Source of the DNA: Candidatus Sericytochromatia bacterium
Lineage (GTDB): Bacteria; Cyanobacteriota; Sericytochromatia; JACMPN01
Length of the DNA stretch: 18,060 nucleotides
Reading direction: 5' to 3'
Assembly (NCBI GenBank): GCA_014377495.1
Contig: JACMPN010000527.1
Span: 1-18,060, forward strand
Position numbers and translations under genes: made by a program. Positions 1-7,147 of the stretch are shown here, piece by piece; positions within the stretch are counted from its first letter, which is position 1, and each line of letters opens with the position of its first letter. The notes beneath the pieces were generated by a model that was given only the letters and a program-made list of their open reading frames with translations, was not told the origin of the DNA and ran no database searches.

Positions 1-708
1 CTGCTGCTGCGGGGCAGCCATCTGAGGCGCCGGAGCGGCCTGCACCACGGGCGGGGCGGATTTCTTCTGGGCGGCATTGATCAGGCCCTGGGCGCTGCTC
101 AACGGCATGATCTGGATGAACTCGGAATCCGGTAGATCTTCCATCTGCAACTGGAAGGCGACTTTGACGAGCGTCGGACCCTCGAACGGCGGGACCAGGG
201 CGCCCGGATCGCCGATCCGGCTCAGACCCGTCGTCGGCGGCGAGACGTCGACCTTGTTGCCGACGGCCTGGCTCAAGGCCGTGGCGGCATTGCCCATCAC
301 CTGGTTCATGATCTCGCCGACGGCGCTGATCTGCAACTCGCCCACCTGAGGATCCGGATTCTTGCCGTCCCGGCCCATCAGCAGGTCGAAGATGATCGCC
401 CCATCGCGCTCCCGCAGGAGCAGGGCCGTGTCGAGGTTGCTGCCGACGTTGAAGGCGACGTTGATGATCACCAGCGGCGAGGCAAACTCGCGCTTCAGGT
501 CGTCCATCGTGACGATGCTGATCGCCGGAGTGGCGATGACCACCTTGCGGCCGAGGGCCTGCGAGGCAGCCGTGGCGCCGGCGGCAAAAGCGTGGGTACT
601 CAGCTCGGCCAGCGCGTCGATCTCGGTCGGGCTCAGGCCGCCACCGGCTGGAGCTGCACCGCCACCGCCGCCCAACAGGGCATCGATTTGGTCTTGTGAA
701 AGCGGCAT
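1..708 (-). CDS. fliY: FliY, flagellar motor switch phosphatase (C-terminus cut by window edge)
   Basis: The frame is open for all 236 codons from ATG at 708 to base 1, so the C-terminus, where FliY carries its FliN-like SpoA domain, lies outside the window. Residues 4-12 (SQDQIDALL) match the CheY-P-binding N-terminal motif shared by FliM and FliY. A CheC-like phosphatase fold follows (about 27-205), then an Ala/Pro/Gln-rich linker (from about 210). The second CheC active-site motif is intact (E132 and N135 in GEIMNQVMGN). In the first, E35 is present but the expected Asn is Thr38. FliY sits in the cytoplasmic C-ring, helps switch rotation and dephosphorylates CheY-P in families where this is known. 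It follows fliM by 5 bases, so the two are likely co-transcribed and translationally coupled. A CheC paralogue is the alternative, but the N-terminal motif and position next to fliM favour FliY. Confidence 0.9.
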   Translation of the reverse strand, partial: MPLSQDQIDALLGGGGGAAPAGGGLSPTEIDALAELSTHAFAAGATAASQALGRKVVIATPAISIVTMDDLKREFASPLVIINVAFNVGSNLDTALLLRERDGAIIFDLLMGRDGKNPDPQVGELQISAVGEIMNQVMGNAATALSQAVGNKVDVSPPTTGLSRIGDPGALVPPFEGPTLVKVAFQLQMEDLPDSEFIQIMPLSSAQGLINAAQKKSAPPVVQAAPAPQMAAPQQQ

Positions 709-713
709 GCGAC

Positions 714-1706
714 TTATCCTATCTCCTCGGAGACCACGGTGGTGATTTGTGCAGCCATGCGGTTGTTCAGCAGGCCGGGACGGCCGTAGAACTTGACATC
801 GTGCTCGACCATGATCGGCAAATCCTGATTTGCCAACGTGTCCAGCCCAATGACGTCGCCTGTTTGCAAGTTTAGCAGATCCCGGACTGTGATGTCGGTG
901 TGGCCAAGCACCAGTGACATCAGCACCTCCACCTTGTCGAGGTTGCGCTTCAGCTCGGTGGATTGGGCCTCACTCTGCTCACGGGAGTTGGCAAAGTAGA
1001 GCTGGGTACTCATCCGGGCCATGATCGGCTCCAGGCTGGGGTACGGGATGCAGACGCGCATCGCCCCCTGGACCTCGCCGATCTTCATCTCGAAGGTGAT
1101 GACAGCGACCGTGTCCTGGGGCGGGATGATGTGCACGAAGCGGGGGTTCGTCTCGATGCTCTCCACACGGGGCTTCATGCCATCGACGACGGAGCGCCAG
1201 GCCTCGGCGAAATTGCCCAGGCCCTTGGCCACCACCCGCGACAGGAGACTCTGCTCGATGTCCGTCAGCCCACGGGCCTTGCCGGAGCTGCGGCCCGGGC
1301 CGCCGAGGAGCCGGTCCAAAATACTCATCGCCGTATTGGGGTGGAACTCCAGCAGGGCATGCCCTTCCAAGGGCGGCAGCGTGAAGACGACGACCACGGC
1401 GGGCGCCGTCAGCGTGCGCATGAATTCTTCGAAGGTCAGCTGGTCGACACTGGCCACGTCAATCGCCGTGATCAGCCGCAGCTGCGCACTCAGGGACGTC
1501 GAATAGAGACGGGCGTAGGACTCGTGGATCGCGTGCAGGGTCTGGATGTGCTCCCGGCTGAACTTGGCCGGGTGGCGGAAATCGTAGACGCGGACTTTGG
1601 ACTTGCTGGCCGACTCGCGGACCGCATCGGCTGTCGTCGTGCCGCTGTGGATGGCAGAGAGAAGCGCGTCGATCTCGTCTTGGCTGAGAACGCTGTCTTT
1701 GGCCAA
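714..1706 (-). CDS. fliM: FliM, flagellar motor switch protein
   Basis: The 330-residue length fits FliM (about 330). Residues 7-16 (LSQDEIDALL) are the CheY-P-binding peptide. The middle CheC-like domain begins near YDFRHPAKFS (41-50) and contains the GG-x-G motif (GGPG, 135-138). The C-terminal SpoA domain (about 250-325) includes LQTGDVIGLD. FliM links the FliG ring to FliN/FliY in the C-ring and receives CheY-P. The start codon is TTG at 1706. It is preferred because an AGGAGG-like Shine-Dalgarno lies just upstream on the minus strand and because it places the conserved N-terminal peptide at residue 7. It starts 9 bases after the rod-binding gene stops and ends 5 bases before fliY. The unusual TTG start may lower its expression, which is inference. 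Confidence 0.95.
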   Translation of the reverse strand: MAKDSVLSQDEIDALLSAIHSGTTTADAVRESASKSKVRVYDFRHPAKFSREHIQTLHAIHESYARLYSTSLSAQLRLITAIDVASVDQLTFEEFMRTLTAPAVVVVFTLPPLEGHALLEFHPNTAMSILDRLLGGPGRSSGKARGLTDIEQSLLSRVVAKGLGNFAEAWRSVVDGMKPRVESIETNPRFVHIIPPQDTVAVITFEMKIGEVQGAMRVCIPYPSLEPIMARMSTQLYFANSREQSEAQSTELKRNLDKVEVLMSLVLGHTDITVRDLLNLQTGDVIGLDTLANQDLPIMVEHDVKFYGRPGLLNNRMAAQITTVVSEEIG

Positions 1707-1715
1707 GGGCCCCTC

Positions 1716-2036
1716 CTACTGGCCGCGTCGCCCCTCATCCAGGGACAACTGGCGATACAGACTGTCGGACAAGCCGAACCCGTTGTTGCCACGGGCCACG
1801 TCTTGGCTCACCTGCTCATCGAGCAGGTCCCGAAACATGTCTTCGCCCTTGCTGTGCAGCAGGCCGCCCGAAGGAATGCCTTTGCGCATCTGTGAGAACA
1901 GTTGCTGGACGAAGTAGGCTTCGAATTCCTGCGCCGCTTTGCGCAGTTGGGAATCCTTCTTCTGGGCCGCCGGTGTGGTCGCCGCCCGGACCGAACCCGT
2001 CCCGGACAAGCCGGACTCCACGTTCATGGGATCCAC
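1716..2036 (-). CDS. flgJ: FlgJ-like rod-binding protein, N-terminal domain only
   Basis: This 106-residue protein matches the rod-binding domain of FlgJ (PF10135-type). It has a low-complexity N-terminus, then the helical core from about residue 30 (AAQEFEAYFVQQLFSQMRK), a Gly/Ser loop, and a second helix pair with EDMFRDLLDEQVSQ and an FGLSDSLYRQL ending. It lacks the C-terminal muramidase domain of the enterobacterial protein, a common arrangement outside Gammaproteobacteria. Its role is to act as the rod cap/scaffold during distal rod assembly. The GTG at 2036 is chosen over ATG at 2027 because AAGGA on the minus strand lies 7 bases upstream of the GTG and too far from the ATG. It sits between flgG and fliM in the same direction. 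Confidence 0.85.
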   Translation of the reverse strand: MDPMNVESGLSGTGSVRAATTPAAQKKDSQLRKAAQEFEAYFVQQLFSQMRKGIPSGGLLHSKGEDMFRDLLDEQVSQDVARGNNGFGLSDSLYRQLSLDEGRRGQ

Positions 2037-2333
2037 GCTGGCTTCCTTTCACCCGGCAGGCGCCGGACACCCAACCATAATACTGGATTCTCCCGGCAAG
2101 GCAACGGACGAATGCCCCGTTCGACGCTGTTTCCTGCCCCCGCCAAGTGTTGTGAGCCCCGTCACACGGCGGCCGGATTTGCATTGGCCGCCTAGGCCGC
2201 AGGCGGCACCAGCCCCGTGGGGCCTGCAACTTTCCCTGCAACAAATCGAACACAACTCGCAACGCTGCGGGTGAAGTTTTGGCAGGCCGGCCGGCCACCC
2301 GGTCCGGCTACTCACCGTTTGCCCATCCTGCGC
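2037..2333. other. Intergenic gap between flgG and the rod-binding gene
   Basis: No open frame here looks coding. The stretch contains GC-rich hairpins, the clearest being GCCGCCT (2187-2193) pairing with AGGCGGC (2201-2207) around a 7-base loop, with a short GCCCC-GT-GGGGC hairpin close by. Neither has a clean T-tract. In many diderm flagellar operons this is the position of flgA, flgH and flgI, none of which is present. Confidence 0.6.
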
Positions 2334-3116
2334 CTAGCGGCGGGCGTTGTTGGCGATCTGCAACATCTCGTCGGACGTCTGGATGGCTTTGGAGCTCGAC
2401 TCATAGGCACGCATGGCGACGATCATGTTCACCATTTCCTCGGCGACGTTCACGTTCGACCGCTCCAGGATGCCCTGGCCGATCGAACCCAGGCCCTGCT
2501 GTCCGGGGATGCCGATGAGCTCCTGGCCGGAAGCGAGGGTGGACCGGAAGAGATTCTTGCCGATCGACTCCATGCCGGCCGGGTTGATGAAGCGGGCCAG
2601 GGTGATCTGACCGACCTGCTGTTGGGCGCCGTTCAGCGTCTGGGTGACGTTGCCGTCGTTGCCGACCGTCACGTTGGTGGCTTCCGGCGAGATGACGATG
2701 TTGGGATCCAGGAGGTTGCCGTCGGCGGTGACCACCTGGCCGTTGGAGTCGATCTTGAAGCTGCCGTCCCGGGTGTAGGCAAAGGTGTTGTCCGGCATGG
2801 CGATCCGGAAGAAGCCCGTGCCCTCGATCGTCAGATCGTAGGGATGATCCGTGTGCATGAAGTCGCCCTGACTGAAGAACCGCTGGGTGGCGGCCACCCG
2901 GGTGCCCATGCCGACCTGGATGCCTTCGGGGGCGCTGAAGCCCACACCGGTCGGCGTGCCGGCCACTTTCAGGGTCTGGTAGTGCAGGTCCTGGAACTCG
3001 GCCCGGAACTTCTTGAAGCCCGTCGTGTTGACGTTGGCCAAGTTGTTCGAAGTGACATCGAGGTTGGTCTGTTGGGCACGCATGCCGGAAGCAGCGGACC
3101 AGAGGGCTCTCATCAT
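2334..3116 (-). CDS. flgG: FlgG, flagellar distal rod protein
   Basis: The 260 residues equal the usual FlgG length. The N-terminus (MMRALWSAASGM, then NNLANVNTTGFKK at about 24-36) is the conserved flagellar rod/hook signature. The core has the GTGFFRI block and the TRDGSFKIDSNGQVV block, which are typical of the FlgE/F/G family. The C-terminal helix has LERSNVNVAEEMVNMI followed by AMRAYESSSKAIQTSDEMLQ. The protein is exported by the flagellar type III apparatus and forms the distal rod. The ATG at 3116 is preceded by AAGGAAGGAAC on the minus strand; a second ATG at 3113 is equally in frame. It follows flgF by 15 bases. It contains no cysteine, as expected for this family. Confidence 0.96.
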   Translation of the reverse strand: MMRALWSAASGMRAQQTNLDVTSNNLANVNTTGFKKFRAEFQDLHYQTLKVAGTPTGVGFSAPEGIQVGMGTRVAATQRFFSQGDFMHTDHPYDLTIEGTGFFRIAMPDNTFAYTRDGSFKIDSNGQVVTADGNLLDPNIVISPEATNVTVGNDGNVTQTLNGAQQQVGQITLARFINPAGMESIGKNLFRSTLASGQELIGIPGQQGLGSIGQGILERSNVNVAEEMVNMIVAMRAYESSSKAIQTSDEMLQIANNARR

Positions 3117-3131
3117 AATTCAGTTCCTTCC

Positions 3132-3911
3132 TTATCCCTGCAACCGGCCGACTTCGTTGACAGCCTTACCTAGTAGTTCGTCTTCTCCCTGCAAAGCTTT
3201 AGAGGCAGCTTCGTAGGCGCGCATCGTGGCGATCATGTGAATCATCTCGGTGACCGAGCTGACGTTGGAGCCCTCGATACCGCCCTGCTTGACTTTGGCC
3301 ATGCTGGGGATGACCGGCGCATCCGTCGGGGCCTGGAACAAACTGTTGCCCACTTTGACCAGTGGAAACGGCTTATCGAAGCTCACCACCTGCAATTGAT
3401 CGATTTCCACACCATCCACGGACAATCTGCCGTCGTCACCGGCCGTCACGGCGGCCCCTTCCGGGACCTGGATCGGACCGTTGGCGCCCAGGACCTTGAA
3501 CCCGTCATGGGTGACCAACTCGCCACTGTCACTCATCGTGAAGGAGCCGTTGCGGGTGTAGCGGATGCCGGCACCCGTATCGACGGCGAAAAACCCTTCA
3601 CCCACCAGGGCAAAATCCAGCGGGTTCTGCGTTTCCTTGTACATGCCCTCGGCGTAGTCGGTGTGGATGCCTTCCAACTGGCCGGCGCCGCCCAACTGAC
3701 CGATGTAGACGGGCTCACCGCTGGGCAGCAGATTCGTGCCGTCGGGCCGATCGGAGGTCCGGGCGAGCGATTGGCGCATCTGCTCTTCGAAGACCGCCAT
3801 GTCACCCTTGAAGCCCGTGGTGTTCACGTTCGCCAGGTTGTTGGCGATCGTGTCCAGTTTCACCATCTCTGTCATCATGGCGCCAGCGGCACCATACAGG
3901 CCTCGGATCAC
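3132..3911 (-). CDS. flgF: FlgF, flagellar proximal-rod-type protein
   Basis: This 259-residue rod protein begins MIRGLYGAAGAMM and has NNLANVNTTGFKG (about 24-36), VGEGFFAVDT, TRNGSFTMSDSGELV and a C-terminal IEGSNVSSVTEMIHMI then MRAYEAASKALQ block. It is paralogous to the downstream flgG product, and by order (first of the pair) and the shorter, more divergent core is best called FlgF. It is exported and polymerises in the rod. The start is GTG at 3911, with AGGAGG on the minus strand 6-7 bases upstream. It is the first gene of the minus-strand flagellar operon in this window. A second-copy FlgG is the alternative name. Confidence 0.9.
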   Translation of the reverse strand: MIRGLYGAAGAMMTEMVKLDTIANNLANVNTTGFKGDMAVFEEQMRQSLARTSDRPDGTNLLPSGEPVYIGQLGGAGQLEGIHTDYAEGMYKETQNPLDFALVGEGFFAVDTGAGIRYTRNGSFTMSDSGELVTHDGFKVLGANGPIQVPEGAAVTAGDDGRLSVDGVEIDQLQVVSFDKPFPLVKVGNSLFQAPTDAPVIPSMAKVKQGGIEGSNVSSVTEMIHMIATMRAYEAASKALQGEDELLGKAVNEVGRLQG

Positions 3912-3955
3912 GGCTACCCTCCTTGGATCGCACCGGCTGGACCGGCTTGATTATC

Positions 3956-3982
3956 CTTTCGGCAGCCGGGACGGCGCGCTTA
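3956..3982 (-). promoter_or_regulatory. Candidate sigma-28-type promoter for the flgF operon
   Basis: Read on the minus strand, TAAGCGCG (3975-3982) is followed after exactly 11 bases by GCCGAAAG (3956-3963). The flagellar sigma-28 consensus is TAAAGTTT-N11-GCCGATAA, so the -10 half matches in 6 of 8 positions and the -35 half keeps TAA. The site is about 45 bases upstream of the flgF GTG. The match is partial, so this is a suggestion only. Confidence 0.3.
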
Positions 3983-3989
3983 AGGGGGC

Positions 3990-4108
3990 CTAGGGGAATT
4001 CCCCCGTTGGGTGTCCGGCCACACCTCCCCGCCAGACACGATTTGTTACGCTAAGGCCGAGTCGGATCGAGTGACTCGCAAACTCTGGTTCCCCCGTGAC
4101 GGGGAACC
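3990..4108. promoter_or_regulatory. Divergent intergenic region with a 12-base palindrome and a hairpin
   Basis: Between the divergent flgF and deacetylase-like genes there is a perfect palindrome GGGGAATTCCCC (3993-4004) and a hairpin of GGTTCCCC (4087-4094) with GGGGAACC (4101-4108) around a 6-base loop. Because both genes point away, a terminator is unlikely unless a short transcript crosses the region. An operator or leader structure is possible. No coding frame here is convincing. Confidence 0.35.
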
Positions 4109-4154
4109 AAGCTTTGAAACACCTTGCATTTAGCAAGCGCTGGAGCCACCCGCC

Positions 4155-5462
4155 ATGCCCACAGCCCACCTCTGGGCCGAAGATCCGACCACCCTGCCGA
4201 TGGCCGCCTACGCCCTCAGCTGCCTGCTGCTGCCGATCGGCTGGACCGTCCACGTCCTGGACCACCCCCGCTACTGCCCGCGCAACGCCCCCCTGATCAC
4301 CTACGGCACCGCCATCCCGGCCGAGACCCGCCCACCCCACATCCACATCGCCGCCAGTCCCTTTTTCGGCACGGCGTTCGGCTCACCCGCCTCCGTCCCC
4401 GGCGGGCCCCTGCACTGGGATGGCGACTTACCCATCCTGTTCACAGGCCCGCCAAGCGATCAGCGGCACGATGCGGCCGGGCGGATCATGACCCAGATCG
4501 ATCTGCTCGCCGGCACCTTCTTTCTACTGACTCGATACGAGGAAGCCATCCTGCACGGCCAGAACGCCGAAGGGCGCATGCTCCCCCTCCATGCCGTCGC
4601 CGGCCGGGAAGGTTTTATCGACTGGCCGGTCGTGGACGTCATGCGGGAAAGGTTGTTCGGCTGGCTGCAACTGCTCGGGTTCCCCGTGGCCCGGCTACAG
4701 CCATGGGACCGGCCCTTCGCCCTCGCCCTGACCCACGACGTCAGCCACCTGCTGCCCACAGGGCCGCTCAGCCGCTGGCGCCAACGCCACCGCCGGGCGG
4801 CCACCCCGTTGCGCCATCTGGATTCCTGGCTGGACACTGAGGCCACCCGCCATATCCAGGCGACCTATTTCCTGCCGTTGCGGACCACCCGGACGACCTG
4901 GCCGATCAGCCGCAGCTTTCGCCGGCAGGCCACCCGCATCGCCCATGCCGGACACGAGATCGCCGGACTGCTGCCACGGCACCGCACCGACCGGGCCCCG
5001 TCGACCCCGCTCACCGAACAGCACCCCCACACCGGCAAGCCCCTGCGGGGGGTGCGCCAGACCGGCTGGTGCTGGGATGCCGCCTCCGTGCCTGCGGCGC
5101 TGGCCGTCCATGGCTTCGATTACGACTGCTCACTGGGGTTTCCGGACCGTCCCAGCTTCCGTTGCGGCACGACCTGGCCGTTTCCCCTGTTCGACCTGGG
5201 CACCCGGCAGCCGACCGACGTCTGGGAAGTCCCGATGCTCTGCGCCGGGACTGCCTGGCTGCAAGCGGACATCTCCCGCATCGAACAGACCCTGACGCGC
5301 TTCGGCGGCCTCATGGCCCTCGACTGGAGCGATGCCCAAAGTGACGGAGACACCGGCTACGACGGCCTCGTTGGCGCCCTCCAGGCCAGCGGACACACCC
5401 TCGGCAGCGTGGTGCACCTGCTCAGCGGCTTTTTGGCGGTCCTCCCTAACGACCTGCTGTAA
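4155..5462 (+). CDS. Polysaccharide-deacetylase-like protein with degenerate catalytic motifs
   Basis: This 435-residue protein resembles two-part deacetylases with an N-terminal helper domain (as in DUF7033) and a C-terminal NodB-like fold. The N-terminal part ends with FLLTRYEE (123-130). The NodB-like part starts at LTHDVSHL (192-199), where the family has THDVD; the second Asp, a metal ligand, is Ser197. The family's H-G-S block after GHEI is replaced by AGLLPRH (270-276). The GVRQH block reads GVRQTG, with Thr303 for His. Later family landmarks remain: FDYDCSLGF, FRCGTTWPF, EVPM (358-361). The fold is therefore supported, but metal-dependent activity is doubtful. No signal peptide is visible, so it is probably cytoplasmic. 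It starts at ATG with GGAG nine bases upstream, and stands alone, divergent from the flagellar operon. Confidence 0.7.
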   Translation: MPTAHLWAEDPTTLPMAAYALSCLLLPIGWTVHVLDHPRYCPRNAPLITYGTAIPAETRPPHIHIAASPFFGTAFGSPASVPGGPLHWDGDLPILFTGPPSDQRHDAAGRIMTQIDLLAGTFFLLTRYEEAILHGQNAEGRMLPLHAVAGREGFIDWPVVDVMRERLFGWLQLLGFPVARLQPWDRPFALALTHDVSHLLPTGPLSRWRQRHRRAATPLRHLDSWLDTEATRHIQATYFLPLRTTRTTWPISRSFRRQATRIAHAGHEIAGLLPRHRTDRAPSTPLTEQHPHTGKPLRGVRQTGWCWDAASVPAALAVHGFDYDCSLGFPDRPSFRCGTTWPFPLFDLGTRQPTDVWEVPMLCAGTAWLQADISRIEQTLTRFGGLMALDWSDAQSDGDTGYDGLVGALQASGHTLGSVVHLLSGFLAVLPNDLL

Positions 5463-5497
5463 AAAGCTCGCTGACGCCAGGCAGACGATCGCAAGAA

Positions 5498-5528
5498 ACC
5501 CCCGGCGCGCCGATGGGGCGCCGGGGGT
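5498..5528. terminator. Hairpin terminator between convergent genes
   Basis: ACCCCCGGCGC (5498-5508) pairs perfectly with GCGCCGGGGGT (5518-5528) over 11 base pairs with a 9-base loop. It lies 35 bases after the deacetylase-like stop and 17 bases past the end of the convergent hypothetical gene. On the minus strand the stem is followed by TTTCTT, and on the plus strand there is no T-run, so it should act better for the minus-strand gene. Confidence 0.65.
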
Positions 5529-5545
5529 GTCATGTGTCAGACCCG

Positions 5546-6037
5546 TCAGATGTAAAAGGCAGTCTGCCGTTGCCGCCAGTCGGCGATCTGCGCCTCTTTC
5601 CGATGGACCGCTGCCAGCACTTCCTGCTGAGCACCGACCGGTAGATTGAATACCGTCGCCAGCTTGGACTTCAGGTTCAACTCATACTTGAGGACCGCTT
5701 TGATTTTTTCGCGGTGGACCAGTTCGTCCTGTTCTTCTTTTTCAAGGTCGATCGACTGGGCGACGAAGGCGGCAAAATCCAGGGCGGCGACGTCGCCCTG
5801 TCCGGCCCCTGCCGCAATGTCCCCGATGAACGACTGGGTGACGCGCAGGATCGGCAGGTTGGGATTGTCCTTCAGCACGCCGGCCACATGCTGGGACGAA
5901 CTGAGCGCGATAGCTTCAGCCAGCAGCAGCGCAAACGGCTCCTCGGCTCCCCCGGTCGCCGGATTGGGGGCGAAATCCAATCCCAAAGCCGCATCCGGAA
6001 ACGGCGTGATGCGTCCTGAAATCGGTGTGATGGCCAT
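5546..6037 (-). CDS. Hypothetical protein, 163 residues
   Basis: I do not recognise a family. The protein is soluble in appearance, with an extended Pro-rich start (MAITPISGRITPFPD) and mostly helical remainder. A charged stretch near 98-124 (DLEKEEQDELVHREKIKAVLK) may form a coiled coil, and the C-terminus is basic and amphipathic. The ATG at 6037 is preferred because GGGAG lies about 7-8 bases upstream on the minus strand. The frame stays open to 6541, but codons between about 6040 and 6235 lose the strong G/C third-position bias, so that part is probably not translated. A 14-base dyad lies just upstream. It is convergent with the deacetylase-like gene and shares its terminator. Confidence 0.7.
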   Translation of the reverse strand: MAITPISGRITPFPDAALGLDFAPNPATGGAEEPFALLLAEAIALSSSQHVAGVLKDNPNLPILRVTQSFIGDIAAGAGQGDVAALDFAAFVAQSIDLEKEEQDELVHREKIKAVLKYELNLKSKLATVFNLPVGAQQEVLAAVHRKEAQIADWRQRQTAFYI

Positions 6038-6060
6038 CGTCGCACTCCCAACCTGTTGCC

Positions 6061-6082
6061 TGGTACGAACCTGAGCGTACCA
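6061..6082. promoter_or_regulatory. Dyad-symmetric candidate operator
   Basis: TGGTACG (6061-6067) and CGTACCA (6076-6082) form a perfect inverted repeat with an 8-base spacer, ending 24 bases before the ATG of the hypothetical gene at 6037. The geometry suits binding of a dimeric regulator. Overlap with the untranslated leader is also compatible with an RNA hairpin. Confidence 0.4.
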
Positions 6083-7074
6083 TGTCCGTTTTTTAAGTCG
6101 GTTGCCCGGGCCTTTCGTGTCCGTTACGCCTCCATTAAGTGGCTCCCCGGCCCCCTCCGAGACCCCAAACCGCCGACACCCGCCTGCATGACCTAACCGT
6201 CCATGAAAATCAACAATAGGTGGCGCATCAGCGGCACACCCGTGAAGCTGTCGCCAGTGCAGCGCTGTGCCCCAATACACGATCGGCGGGTAACAGTCCG
6301 GATCAAACGGATTCACCGGGTTGCAGATGCCGGTGCGCATGGCGGGCAGGATGTAGGTAACCGGACTCGCCAGGGACAGGACCGGCACAATGTTCCCCAA
6401 GTAGGGATTGGCACAACCCGGATAGGGATTCACGTAGCCAAAGCGCCCATCGTGCGAATTGCCGAACCCACGTGCGTCTCGCCCGATGCCGACTGCAGTG
6501 CCTCGGGATAACGGCCGGCCAAACCGGTGAAAGCCAGTCACTATCGACTGACCCTGGCTTCACGGGCACGCCCCGCTCCCCCGTCGGGCGGGCGGCGGAA
6601 CAAAATCCGACCGCCAGCGGTCTCATCTGCCGATGACTACCGCAAAAGGAAACTGACAATGGGCAAACCCAAACAGAAAGCCAAGACCCTGCCTCACCTC
6701 CTGCCAGGCGGATTGCTGGTCCTCAATCAGCAGGCCCAGGTCTTCCAGGATCGACGTCTGAAACGGGCTAAAAACCCATTCCGCCGTCAGGACCACGCCG
6801 CAGAGGCTGGCGACGCCCACCAGGGCCCGCCGGCCTCTGTCGCGTAAAAGACCCTTCTGGGGGGCGGCGATCCGTGCCTGCCATCGACCTCAGCAACAGG
6901 GATTCAGGTGGCACGGCAGTCAAGCTGCATACAGCTGGCACTATCCAGAATAGTACCGCCAATGAACAACCGCTTGCTATGATGCCGCAAAAATGAACCC
7001 GACACGCAGCGACATGTTCTGCGCAAGCATCACGCCTCACCAGGACTGACCATTCAAAGGAAAGGACCTTCACG
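6083..7074. other. About 1 kb without a confident gene
   Basis: Three weak signals are present. First, on the minus strand about 6238-6430 keeps strong G/C third positions and encodes Pro/Asn/Cys-rich repeats (VNPYPG, ANPYLG, CNPVNPFDPD) with no good start site. Second, a plus-strand 62-codon frame at 6659-6847 starts MGKPKQKAK and has AGGA eight bases upstream, but its translation looks compositionally plain. Third, the opposite strand of that same stretch (6623 to about 6890) encodes a hydrophobic segment (GVASLCGVVLTAEWVF) followed by an acidic helix, also without a good start. These may be remnants. Nothing convincing is seen in 6891-7074. Confidence 0.5.
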
Positions 7075-7146
7075 TTGCCGCTGAAGCCCTCCGGCATCCC
7101 TGCGGACCGATGCCAACCCGACACCTGGGCACCGTGGCGCACCTGA
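7075..7146 (+). CDS. Possible 23-residue leader peptide before the helicase
   Basis: A TTG at 7075 lies 8 bases after a good Shine-Dalgarno (AAAGGAAAGGA) and opens 23 codons (MPLKPSGIPADRCQPDTWAPW and two more) that stop with TGA at 7144-7146, one base before the helicase ATG. The helicase ATG itself has only a weak ribosome-binding site. The arrangement fits translational coupling through a short leader. It could equally be chance, since TTG starts are weak evidence. Confidence 0.3.
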   Translation: MPLKPSGIPADRCQPDTWAPWRT

Positions 7147-7147
7147 G

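Noticed and set aside
963..1895. Long open frame antisense to fliM and the rod-binding gene
   Set aside because: Its translation has Asp/His/Arg/Gly-rich shadow composition typical of the reverse of a GC-rich gene, and fliM on the other strand is certain.
2217..3173. Long plus-strand frame over flgG
   Set aside because: It is the antisense shadow of a clearly conserved rod protein, with no motif of its own.
6038..6541. N-terminal extension of the hypothetical protein to a GTG at 6541
   Set aside because: The joining stretch loses G/C third-position bias, and a better ribosome-binding site precedes ATG 6037. The far part is recorded as a separate observation.
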